Shown piece after piece: positions 1-5,669 of a stretch of DNA of 7,794 bases (positions are counted from its first letter, which is position 1; each line of letters begins with the position of its first letter). Location of the stretch: positions 1 to 7,794 of the forward strand of contig JANQHA010000096.1 of the NCBI GenBank assembly GCA_028282865.1, read 5' to 3'. The notes beneath the pieces were generated by a model. That model had not been told where the DNA came from. It was given only the letters and a program-made list of their open reading frames with translations, and did not search any database. The stretch comes from Oligoflexales bacterium. GTDB taxonomy: Bacteria > Bdellovibrionota_B > Oligoflexia > Oligoflexales > CACXFL01. Position numbers and translations under genes: made by a program.

Positions 1-458
1 ATTTCCCCTGCAAGACTTTTAATGTCTTCCCAGTCGGAAAGTGGCTCATCACTGCCTGGCACAACCTCAACACCGGCAGCTCGCATCAATTTTCGCGCAG
101 TGATTTTATCTCCCATTTGACTGATAGCATCGACCGGCGGACCAATAAATGTAACTCCTAGATCATTCACTAGTTGAGCGAATTCAGCGTTCTCAGATAG
201 AAACCCATAACCCGGATGAACGCCATCGGCTCCAGACTGGCGGATAATATCTTTTAGTACGTCAGTGTTAAGGTAAGTGTCGGCGGATGAGCGACCCGCT
301 AGTGGAAATGAAAAGTCTGCCAGCGACCGATGCATACTATCTTTATCAGCCTCTGAGTATACTGCTACCGACTGTATTCCCATTTCACGAAGAGTCCGGA
401 TGATGCGAACAGCAATCTCTCCTCGGTTAGCTATCAGAACTTTGTTAAGTCGTTTCAA
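1..458 (-). CDS. Biotin carboxylase (alpha) subunit of an acyl-CoA carboxylase, N-terminal part, cut by window edge
   Basis: Biotin carboxylases use ATP and bicarbonate to carboxylate biotin on a carrier domain; the carboxyl group is then passed to an acyl-CoA by the partner carboxyltransferase. Seen here are 152 codons covering the N-terminal preATP-grasp domain: KVLIANRGEIAVRIIR at residues 6-21, a YSEAD segment at 34-38, HPGYGFLSEN at 81-90, FIGPP at 104-108, and MGDK at 115-118, where K118 matches the ATP-binding Lys116 of E. coli AccC. The frame is open to the left edge, so the glycine-rich ATP loop, the catalytic residues and any biotin carrier domain lie outside. I chose the TTG at 458 as start because an AGGG sits exactly 7 nt before it; a GTG two codons upstream, at 464, is too close to that site. 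The gene follows the carboxyltransferase gene after 9 bp. Whether it is a short AccC-type or a long PccA/MccA-type alpha subunit cannot be told from this part. Confidence 0.95.
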   Translation of the reverse strand, partial: MKRLNKVLIANRGEIAVRIIRTLREMGIQSVAVYSEADKDSMHRSLADFSFPLAGRSSADTYLNTDVLKDIIRQSGADGVHPGYGFLSENAEFAQLVNDLGVTFIGPPVDAISQMGDKITARKLMRAAGVEVVPGSDEPLSDWEDIKSLAGE

Positions 459-465
459 TATCACA

Positions 466-469
466 CCCT
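466..469 (-). promoter_or_regulatory. Ribosome binding site of the biotin carboxylase gene, overlapping the upstream stop codon
   Basis: On the minus strand AGGG ends 7 nt before the TTG start at 458. Its first two bases are the last two of the TAG stop (470-468) of the carboxyltransferase gene, so ribosomes ending beta translation stand on the alpha start site. This supports translational coupling and decides for TTG over the GTG at 464, which would be only 1 nt away. Confidence 0.6.
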
Positions 470-2045
470 ATAAAGGAATATTTCCGTGTTTACGTTTAGG
501 CCGGGACTCTCTTTTAGACGCTGCTGCTTTTAAGCCTTTTATCAAGAAGGATCGGGTTTCTTCCGGGTAAATGACACAATCGATATATCCGCGCTTTGCC
601 GCCTCGTAAGGTGTCGCAAATTTTTCGGAGTAGGCTTCGACTAGCTCCGCGCTTTTAGCCTCTGGGTCAGCGGCATTTTTGATCTCTTTTCTAAAGATAA
701 TATTACATGCGCCTTTGGCCCCCATGACCGCGATCTCCGCATTGGGCCAAGCAAGGTTTAAGTCAGCTCCAATATGTTTGGAGCTCATAACATCATAGGC
801 ACCGCCATATGCTTTGCGGGTGATCACGGTAAGTTTCGGCACCGTTGCTTCGCAGAAAGCATAAAGGAGCTTAGCTCCATGCCTGATAATTCCTCCGTGC
901 TCCTGGTTTGAGCCTGGCAAAAACCCTGGTACGTCTACTAGAGTGATTAACGGAATGTTAAATGCGTCGCAAAATCTTACGAAGCGAGCCCCCTTCACCG
1001 AGCTATCAATATCTAAAACTCCGGCTAAATGATTTGGGTTGTTCGCCACTATACCCACTGATTGACCATCGAGCCGGGCAAATCCGACACAGATATTCGC
1101 TGCATAGTTTGGCTTTATTTCAAAGAAGCTATTGTTATCGACGATGCACTCAATGACCTCTTTCATGTCGTAAGGATGATTGGGGTTTGCTGGGACACAG
1201 CTTTTAATTTTATTCTCGGCTTCTGGCTGAGCGGCTTTTTCGGCGCTAGAAGAATTCAGCTCTGGAGAATCGTCTACGTTATTCGAAGGCAAAAACCTAA
1301 GTAAAGATTTGACGGAGTCTAATGCTTCCGCCTCTGATGGAAGACGAAGGTCAATGACTCCACTAGTGGTAGCATGAGTTTCGGACCCACCTAAATCGTC
1401 AAAACTAATTTCTTCGCCACTCACGGTTTTGATAACGTCTGGTCCGGTGATAAACATATGCGAACTGTTATCGACCATTAGAATGAAGTCGGTCATAGCC
1501 GGAGAATACACTGCCCCTCCAGCACAAGGGCCCATAACGACCGATATCTGTGGTATGACGCCGCTTGCTTGGACGTTTCTATAGAAGATATCCGCATATC
1601 CTCCAAGACTAGCCACCCCTTCTTGAATTCTAGCCCCTCCAGAATCATTAATCCCAATGAGTGGTGCTCCATTTTTGACAGCTAAATCCATCACCTTACA
1701 AATCTTCTTTGCAAATGCTGAGCTAAGGCTCCCGCCAAAAACCGTAAAGTCTTGGGAAAATAAATAAATAAGCCGACCCTCGATAGTACCAAACCCGGTT
1801 ACTACCCCATCGCCAAGAAAGGTCTGGTCAGCCATACCAAACTCGGTACAGTCATGGGTTACGAATGCATCTAGTTCAGTGAAACTGCCTGGGTCGAGCA
1901 GATACCTAATTCTCTCGCGTGCGGTCATTTTGCCGCGCTTATGTTGAGCTTCAATACGCTTTTCACCGCCGCCTATCTCAGAAGACCTGCGGCTCTGTTC
2001 TAAGCGAGTGAGTGATTCTTGGTAACGTTGTTCAAATGAGTCCAA
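468..2045 (-). CDS. pccB: Acyl-CoA carboxylase carboxyltransferase (beta) subunit, propionyl-CoA carboxylase type
   Basis: Transfers the carboxyl group from carboxybiotin to an acyl-CoA, probably propionyl-CoA, giving methylmalonyl-CoA in the cytoplasm. The 525 residues are full length for the PccB family, and the C-terminal KHGNIPL is the family's usual ending. Seen in order: KMTARERI (39-46), the acyl-CoA half with [11 protein letters not shown] (133-143) and the first oxyanion-hole loop [10 protein letters not shown] (174-183); then [12 protein letters not shown] (287-298), DVPGFLPG (371-378), the second oxyanion loop YGGAYDVM (413-420) and [17 protein letters not shown] (430-446). Asp418 in GGAYD matches the residue reported as Asp422 in Streptomyces coelicolor PccB, where it sets preference for propionyl-CoA over acetyl-CoA; this is from memory of that work, and specificity here is inferred. 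The start is TTG at 2045, with GAGG 7 nt upstream. The gene lies 16 bp after a lipoprotein gene and 9 bp before the alpha subunit gene, so it is probably in one operon with both. Confidence 0.96.
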   Translation of the reverse strand: MDSFEQRYQESLTRLEQSRRSSEIGGGEKRIEAQHKRGKMTARERIRYLLDPGSFTELDAFVTHDCTEFGMADQTFLGDGVVTGFGTIEGRLIYLFSQDFTVFGGSLSSAFAKKICKVMDLAVKNGAPLIGINDSGGARIQEGVASLGGYADIFYRNVQASGVIPQISVVMGPCAGGAVYSPAMTDFILMVDNSSHMFITGPDVIKTVSGEEISFDDLGGSETHATTSGVIDLRLPSEAEALDSVKSLLRFLPSNNVDDSPELNSSSAEKAAQPEAENKIKSCVPANPNHPYDMKEVIECIVDNNSFFEIKPNYAANICVGFARLDGQSVGIVANNPNHLAGVLDIDSSVKGARFVRFCDAFNIPLITLVDVPGFLPGSNQEHGGIIRHGAKLLYAFCEATVPKLTVITRKAYGGAYDVMSSKHIGADLNLAWPNAEIAVMGAKGACNIIFRKEIKNAADPEAKSAELVEAYSEKFATPYEAAKRGYIDCVIYPEETRSFLIKGLKAAASKRESRPKRKHGNIPL

Positions 2046-2052
2046 TATGATT

Positions 2053-2056
2053 CCTC
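2053..2056 (-). promoter_or_regulatory. Ribosome binding site fixing a TTG start for the carboxyltransferase gene
   Basis: GAGG on the minus strand stands 7 nt before the TTG at 2045-2043. No ATG or GTG lies in frame between the upstream gene's stop (2062) and this TTG, and the protein from TTG begins as PccB proteins usually do, so TTG is the likely true start. Confidence 0.6.
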
Positions 2057-2061
2057 AGCTG

Positions 2062-2832
2062 TTATTTGTAGACTTGACGTCCTGGAAAATCACGCCACAC
2101 TTCTTCGACAAACAAACGCTCTTCCACTTGCTTCCAGTCGGGCCACGACCCCTTCTGTTTATTAGTGGACCCGACCAATATCTGATTGTTAGCAAAAGCT
2201 TCGCGTCCACCAGACCATAGCAGGTAGCCGTTATTAGTATCAATTAGGAATAAGCTCACTCCAGCCGCTCGTTTGGATACAAGTAGCCCGCGGTCTAGGT
2301 AGGTCTTCTGATACATATAATAGACAAACGGAACAAGTATTGCGTCCGCATTACGAACCGCCTTGCTAAACGATGACAGCCAAAGGCGCCACGACTCGCG
2401 ACTCTCGATAGATTGCACATAAAAAGACGGAGTGTTTAGGCATTTTTGACAATCTGTATCGAGGTGCTTCCAATGATTATCAAAGTTACTTATCAGATCT
2501 TTCTTCTGCGCTCGCTCTAATAACTTTAAAATAGACTGCGGCGAGAATCCTCGCATGTAGGGCTGGTCTTTAAAGCCGCTGATGACAAACTGACCGAAAT
2601 TTCTACAAAGCTGGTCTAAATCTTCATTAGAGGTATTTGACAGCGGCCTTTGAATAAAGCTTGCGCTACTAGGCCAAGTCCGACAAGGCATCACGGCAAT
2701 TCTAGCGGGTACATAGCCAGAGTGCTGCTCGGGAGTGCCGTAGGGAATGAGCTCAGGAGAGTGGGTGCAGGAGACTCCAGATAAAACAGTTATGGTTAGC
2801 AGCAATACTGATAATAAATAGTTTTCTGACAA
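2062..2832 (-). CDS. Probable lipoprotein of unknown function
   Basis: I do not recognise this 256-residue protein. The first 21 residues are a hydrophobic signal (core LLSVLLLTITVL) ending LSGVSC. Cys22 would be the lipidated residue, although Gly at -3 makes this a non-classical lipobox. The mature part starts with a Pro/Gly-rich stretch and then ARIAVMPC (43-50). It has a C-x-x-C pair (Cys128, Cys131), an ADAILVPFVYY strand (162-172) and VSLFLIDTNNGYLLWSG (192-208). The pattern of a strand, 'DTNNGYLLW' and a following turn recalls periplasmic lipoproteins with a TolB-N/CsgG-like fold, but this is only a visual impression. The start is TTG at 2832: an in-frame TAG lies two codons upstream, no ATG fits, and a weak GTGGG sits 7 nt before it. 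The gene is 16 bp before the carboxyltransferase gene and probably shares its transcript, yet nothing in its sequence links it to carboxylase function. Confidence 0.75.
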   Translation of the reverse strand: MSENYLLSVLLLTITVLSGVSCTHSPELIPYGTPEQHSGYVPARIAVMPCRTWPSSASFIQRPLSNTSNEDLDQLCRNFGQFVISGFKDQPYMRGFSPQSILKLLERAQKKDLISNFDNHWKHLDTDCQKCLNTPSFYVQSIESRESWRLWLSSFSKAVRNADAILVPFVYYMYQKTYLDRGLLVSKRAAGVSLFLIDTNNGYLLWSGGREAFANNQILVGSTNKQKGSWPDWKQVEERLFVEEVWRDFPGRQVYK

Positions 2833-2844
2833 AGGCTAACCCAC

Positions 2845-2883
2845 GCTATGACCGGTCCAATAGAATACTCTAAAGGTCATAGC
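2845..2883. repeat. Perfect 9-bp inverted repeat upstream of the lipoprotein-carboxylase genes
   Basis: GCTATGACC at 2845-2853 and GGTCATAGC at 2875-2883 are exact reverse complements separated by 21 bp. The loop holds a smaller TAGA/TCTA pair, and the left arm overlaps the 8-bp palindrome GACCGGTC (2850-2857). The repeat begins 12 bp before the TTG start of the lipoprotein gene, directly next to its weak SD. No T-run follows on the minus strand, so it does not look like a terminator of the PilZ gene. An operator, or an mRNA hairpin acting on translation, would fit. Confidence 0.55.
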
Positions 2884-2930
2884 AAAGTCATTGGAAATAT
2901 TCCAGTCTTAGTCTTTGGGATGTATGAGGT

Positions 2931-3374
2931 CTAACTCGCTTTAAGCTGCCCATGATCACGAAGTGCTTCGATACCTGGAATCTCCTCGGCACCTTTCATT
3001 GAAAGCTCTTCTATACAGGAATGCCATTGCTCCATGTCTTCCTGCTCGATTTGTATGATAGAGACGCCAAATTGAGTCTCGCCGGAGCGGGCATTCGACT
3101 CTTTCCGCCTAACAATCTTGCCCAAGCACTGGAGTGGCTTGCCTAAGATATTAGCACCTGGATCGATAGTCATCTCTAATATCGTGTTTTCTATGAATGG
3201 AATTGGTCGGTTTTGCTGCCACTCCAATAATAGTCCAGACCTAGAAAGGTTTTCGGTACTTAATTTATAAGTTAAATACGTTCCGATAGTCTTAGAGTTT
3301 ACCACTACTCTCTCTGAAGGCCTGAACCTCGGGGCTCTGACCCGACTTTTTTCATCTGATTTATTAACTTTCAT
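2931..3374 (-). CDS. PilZ domain protein, putative cyclic-di-GMP receptor
   Basis: PilZ domains bind the second messenger c-di-GMP and pass the signal to motility, polysaccharide or secretion machinery. This 147-residue protein is a single PilZ domain. An arginine-rich N-terminal segment holds RxxxR spacing (Arg18, Arg22) directly before the strand VVV. The second ligand motif [DN]xSxxG is present as N42-L-S-R-S-G47, followed by LLLEW. The later strands are also there (ILEMTID 65-71, CLGKIVRR 83-90, QFGVSII 101-107), then a C-terminal helix ending in a polar tail. There is no signal peptide or membrane segment, so it is cytoplasmic. The start is the ATG at 3374, 7 nt after a strong GGAGG; a TTG eight codons upstream (3398) would also read in frame but has no comparable ribosome site. 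It lies first in the leftward gene run and divergent to the peptidase gene; its target is unknown. Confidence 0.88.
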   Translation of the reverse strand: MKVNKSDEKSRVRAPRFRPSERVVVNSKTIGTYLTYKLSTENLSRSGLLLEWQQNRPIPFIENTILEMTIDPGANILGKPLQCLGKIVRRKESNARSGETQFGVSIIQIEQEDMEQWHSCIEELSMKGAEEIPGIEALRDHGQLKAS

Positions 3375-3381
3375 CCCTCTA

Positions 3382-3386
3382 CCTCC
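3382..3386 (-). promoter_or_regulatory. Ribosome binding site of the PilZ gene
   Basis: GGAGG on the minus strand ends 7 nt before the ATG at 3374. It decides for that ATG over the in-frame TTG at 3398, which lies upstream of the site. Confidence 0.7.
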
Positions 3387-3387
3387 A

Positions 3388-3419
3388 GTTGTATGCAATT
3401 GTATTTAGTTGCATATAAC
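3388..3419. repeat. Phased TTGYAT repeats forming an inverted repeat, candidate operator
   Basis: On the plus strand TTGTAT (3389), TTGTAT (3399) and TTGCAT (3409) begin exactly 10 bp apart, about one helical turn. The outer two also lie within an inverted repeat: GTTGTATGCAA (3388-3398) and TTGCATATAAC (3409-3419) are reverse complements at 10 of 11 positions, around a 10-bp centre. The block sits 1 bp upstream of the GGAGG of the PilZ gene. It could be a regulator binding site in the divergent region, or a hairpin in the PilZ mRNA leader. Which one is not shown by sequence. Confidence 0.5.
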
Positions 3420-3476
3420 AATGCCTGGTATCGACATAGTACAGATGAATCTTAAGCACCTATTTATTGAGAATAA

Positions 3477-3571
3477 CTATAGGATTAAATTTATAAATAT
3501 AATTATAGTAAAATTAAGTATTTATATAGCTATATTATTATATATAAAATTTTAAATTTTTTTTAAAAAAA
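3477..3571. promoter_or_regulatory. Extremely AT-rich divergent promoter region with A/T tracts
   Basis: Only 7 of 95 bases are G or C. It contains TATAAT (3498-3503), a 12-bp perfect palindrome ATATAGCTATAT (3524-3535), and a run of alternating tracts A4-T4-A3-T8-A7 (3546-3571) whose spacing is close to one helical turn, as in intrinsically bent DNA. It lies between the leftward PilZ gene and the rightward peptidase gene, so it probably holds at least one of their promoters. Because many -10-like hexamers are present, no single promoter can be chosen. Bent or AT-rich DNA of this sort often serves as an UP element or as a target for nucleoid proteins; that role is inferred. Confidence 0.45.
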
Positions 3572-3600
3572 GCCGATGAACTCTTTGCAAGGAGAGCATC

Positions 3601-5304
3601 ATGGCAAGGCTTTTATCAAGTATGATTTCACTTTTACTATTAGGCTGCGGGCCTAATTCCACCAATCAACGCACGTTGGTTCCTATTGAGCAAGAGCCGT
3701 CTGAAGATGCAAAATCCAAAGTTTTGGTCGACTGCAATGGTAAGTCATTCTCTTCTACCTCTGGCAGCAGCCGAATACCTGCGGAAGATCTATACTTAGA
3801 GCACTATAGCGGCCAACCGGAGTCGCTTTGCTCGCTAGCGTTAAATTCCAGCGAATCAACCGTTGTACTTCACTTTTCTAGCAATGACTGCCAAGAGTGT
3901 GAGCAAAATTCCCGGGTCATACCAGAGATAGTCGCCGAACAAGGGCTAAGGGATAGCTACCACGAGGTCCGTGATTCTAGCGAAAGAATGATTTCATCTG
4001 TTTCGGACGGTAGTGTTCTTTTTGACTCGCTGGGCAAACTCCGTCAGTACTTTTCTTCTGAGGCCGAACCAAAGAATCTAAGCACTCTTGTTTTGGTAAA
4101 CATCAACAAAGAAGCCTATGCTTATAGTGCGGAAGTTATTGATTCTGACGATGTCCGCAGTTCTTTAAGCAAGTTCATTGAATTGGTTAAAGATAAAGAT
4201 CCTAGCGAGCCGGAGCCTCCTGTAGTAGTTCCTCCGCCCGAAGAAGAAATGACTGAGCAGCAGGCTCTTTTGTTAGGTTTAGAAAACATCAATAAGCCGT
4301 TTCTCCAAGAAAAATTAAGGTATATCACTCAAGATAAATTTGATGGTCGACTTTCTGGTACCTCCGGTAATGAGCAGGTGGCTGATTATATTATTAGTCA
4401 TCTAAAAGAGTGGGGAATTGCTCCAGCTCGCGGTAATGGAGACTACCGGCAGGGCTTTCGTATTTCGAATGGCCCGACTCGCGGTCGAACGACTTCGAAC
4501 ATTGTTGCGCTGATTCCAGGAACTGATGAACTTCTTAAGAATGAATATATAGTCATTGGCGCACATATGGACCATGCCGGTACGCTGAGTTTGGGCTATA
4601 CCTGTAGCAGGGGCTCTTCGGGGAGTAATCAGATTTGTAACGGTGCCGATGACAATGGCTCTGGAACCATCTCAGTGCTAAACATTGCACGATCGCTGTC
4701 GCTAGCGAAGTCACGGGTTAAACGCTCCATCGTATTAATGTGGTTTTCTGGCGAGGAGCTGGGCTTAGAAGGTTCTTGGCACTACGTGAGCTCCGACCCA
4801 ATTTTTTCTCTTCGAAAAACCGCCTATATGATCAACCTCGATATGGTTGGTTATATGAGAAGTTTTGGAAACAAGTTGGGAGCTTTAGGCGGGGGGACTT
4901 CTCGAGTGGGCTCAAGAATCATATCTAGTATCGGCTCTAAGTATCCGGGACGTAGTATTCAGGTGACTTCGAGTGCCGGGGGTGGCTCCGATCATGTGCC
5001 GTTTATGGATGCTGGCATCCCGGGTGTGTTCTTTCACACGGGAGTTAGCAATAATAGTAACTATCACAGAACTTCTGACACTCCTGATTTAATCGACTTT
5101 GATGGGATGGTTGTTGCTGCTAAAGTTGCGTTTGAGACTCTGTTTCGAGTTGCAAATGAACCGACCTTGGTTAGCTATAAGTTTCATGGTTCAGAAGATA
5201 TCTTTCGCAAGCCATTGGTAACCCCAGAAGAGCGGCTTCAGACTTGTCATCACCTTGGTATGAACCCGCATGTCCACGCGATATCGGCCCCGACATTTAA
5301 TTAG
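3601..5304 (+). CDS. Lipoprotein with thioredoxin-like domain fused to M28 zinc peptidase
   Basis: Predicted exported metallopeptidase, probably an aminopeptidase acting at the cell envelope. Residues 1-16 are a lipoprotein signal with a classical lipobox (L13-L-G-C16); Gly after the Cys is compatible with the outer membrane. Residues about 40-197 look like a thioredoxin/TlpA fold: strand TVVLHFSSND, then C97-Q-E-C100, VLFDSLGKL (139-147) and STLVLVNINKEAYAYS (161-176), with Ser161 where the usual cis-Pro would be. A Pro/Glu linker follows (200-216). Residues about 225-520 are an M28 domain with all expected metal and catalytic residues: H322 and D324 in GAHMDH, the GADDNGSG block (348-355), E385 and E386 in SGEELGLEGS, D414 in NLDMVGY, H489 in YHRTSDT. 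Cys335 and Cys346 may form a disulphide. A 47-residue tail holds CHHLGMNPHVH (549-559). The start is ATG with AAGGAG 6 nt upstream (3589-3594). Substrate unknown. Confidence 0.92.
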   Translation: MARLLSSMISLLLLGCGPNSTNQRTLVPIEQEPSEDAKSKVLVDCNGKSFSSTSGSSRIPAEDLYLEHYSGQPESLCSLALNSSESTVVLHFSSNDCQECEQNSRVIPEIVAEQGLRDSYHEVRDSSERMISSVSDGSVLFDSLGKLRQYFSSEAEPKNLSTLVLVNINKEAYAYSAEVIDSDDVRSSLSKFIELVKDKDPSEPEPPVVVPPPEEEMTEQQALLLGLENINKPFLQEKLRYITQDKFDGRLSGTSGNEQVADYIISHLKEWGIAPARGNGDYRQGFRISNGPTRGRTTSNIVALIPGTDELLKNEYIVIGAHMDHAGTLSLGYTCSRGSSGSNQICNGADDNGSGTISVLNIARSLSLAKSRVKRSIVLMWFSGEELGLEGSWHYVSSDPIFSLRKTAYMINLDMVGYMRSFGNKLGALGGGTSRVGSRIISSIGSKYPGRSIQVTSSAGGGSDHVPFMDAGIPGVFFHTGVSNNSNYHRTSDTPDLIDFDGMVVAAKVAFETLFRVANEPTLVSYKFHGSEDIFRKPLVTPEERLQTCHHLGMNPHVHAISAPTFN

Positions 5305-5355
5305 AAGTTATGTTTTAAAGGTTAGACAGATGATACTGTTTAAAATTAACTTTGG

Positions 5356-5658
5356 TTAGTTTTTGTCGACCAACGAACAGGAAGTGCCATTATTTACATC
5401 GACCGTGATTGAAAATTTCAAGTTTCGATTCGTTTTAGCAAATAATGCTAGTTTAAGACAGCGGTCGACAATTTTTCCATCTAATCTATAATTTATTTTA
5501 TTACCTATATCGTCAGTACCTCTGGCTAGGAGAAGTGAACCTTCTTTGAAAAGCTCAATTCTCTCGATTTTGGAAAAGACATAATCACGAGAGGCTCCAT
5601 AAACCACAGGGGAAACGAGCCCAGAGAGAACAATACTGGTCAAAATAAGGCTTTTCAT
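5356..5658 (-). CDS. Small secreted protein of unknown function
   Basis: I do not recognise this 100-residue protein as a named family. It starts with a Sec signal peptide (MKSLILTSIVLSGLVSPVVYGA); cleavage is likely around residues 21-22, leaving about 78 residues. The mature part has alternating strand-like segments (YVFSKIERIELF, SLLLARG, KINYRLDG) and two cysteines, Cys67 in DRCLKLALFAK and Cys94 in GTSCSLV, which could form a disulphide in the periplasm or outside. The 'C-x-LAL-x-A ... C' layout recalls small secreted beta-fold proteins known as hypotheticals in other proteobacteria; this is a weak impression. The start is an ATG with a very strong AAAGGAG, whose AAGGAG core is 6 nt away. 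The site overlaps the TAA of the 49-residue lipoprotein gene 11 bp upstream, so the two are probably co-transcribed and translationally coupled. It converges on the peptidase gene with a 51-bp gap. Confidence 0.82.
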   Translation of the reverse strand: MKSLILTSIVLSGLVSPVVYGASRDYVFSKIERIELFKEGSLLLARGTDDIGNKINYRLDGKIVDRCLKLALFAKTNRNLKFSITVDVNNGTSCSLVDKN

Positions 5659-5669
5659 GAGGTTCTCCT

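Noticed and set aside
277..570. 97-codon plus-strand frame spanning the carboxylase gene junction
   Set aside because: It lies antisense to biotin carboxylase and carboxyltransferase coding sequence, with no SD or recognisable motif.
962..1304. Open frames on the plus strand inside the carboxyltransferase gene
   Set aside because: They overlap a clearly conserved minus-strand gene, have no family signatures and are explained as antisense frames.
2055..2243. 62-codon minus-strand frame overlapping the lipoprotein gene in another frame
   Set aside because: The lipoprotein frame has a signal sequence and proper spacing to its neighbours; this frame has neither.
3375..3398. Eight-residue N-terminal extension of the PilZ protein from a TTG at 3398
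   Set aside because: The extension would be encoded over the GGAGG ribosome site and part of the repeat block; the ATG at 3374 has the right spacing.
3557..3571. T8-A7 run as a rho-independent terminator
   Set aside because: There is no GC-rich stem next to it, and it lies upstream of a gene start in a divergent region, so it is better read as A/T-tract DNA.
3576..3600. ATG at 3576 as an alternative start or leader peptide before the peptidase
   Set aside because: It is out of frame with the peptidase, has no SD, and the ATG at 3601 has AAGGAG at ideal spacing with a lipoprotein signal directly following.
5311..5350. Possible terminator between the converging peptidase and small secreted protein genes (TTTTAAA/TTTAAAA and AAAGGTTA/TTAACTTT pairs)
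   Set aside because: Stems are short, almost all A-T, imperfect or with long loops, and no clear GC stem plus T-run is present; the support is too weak to call.
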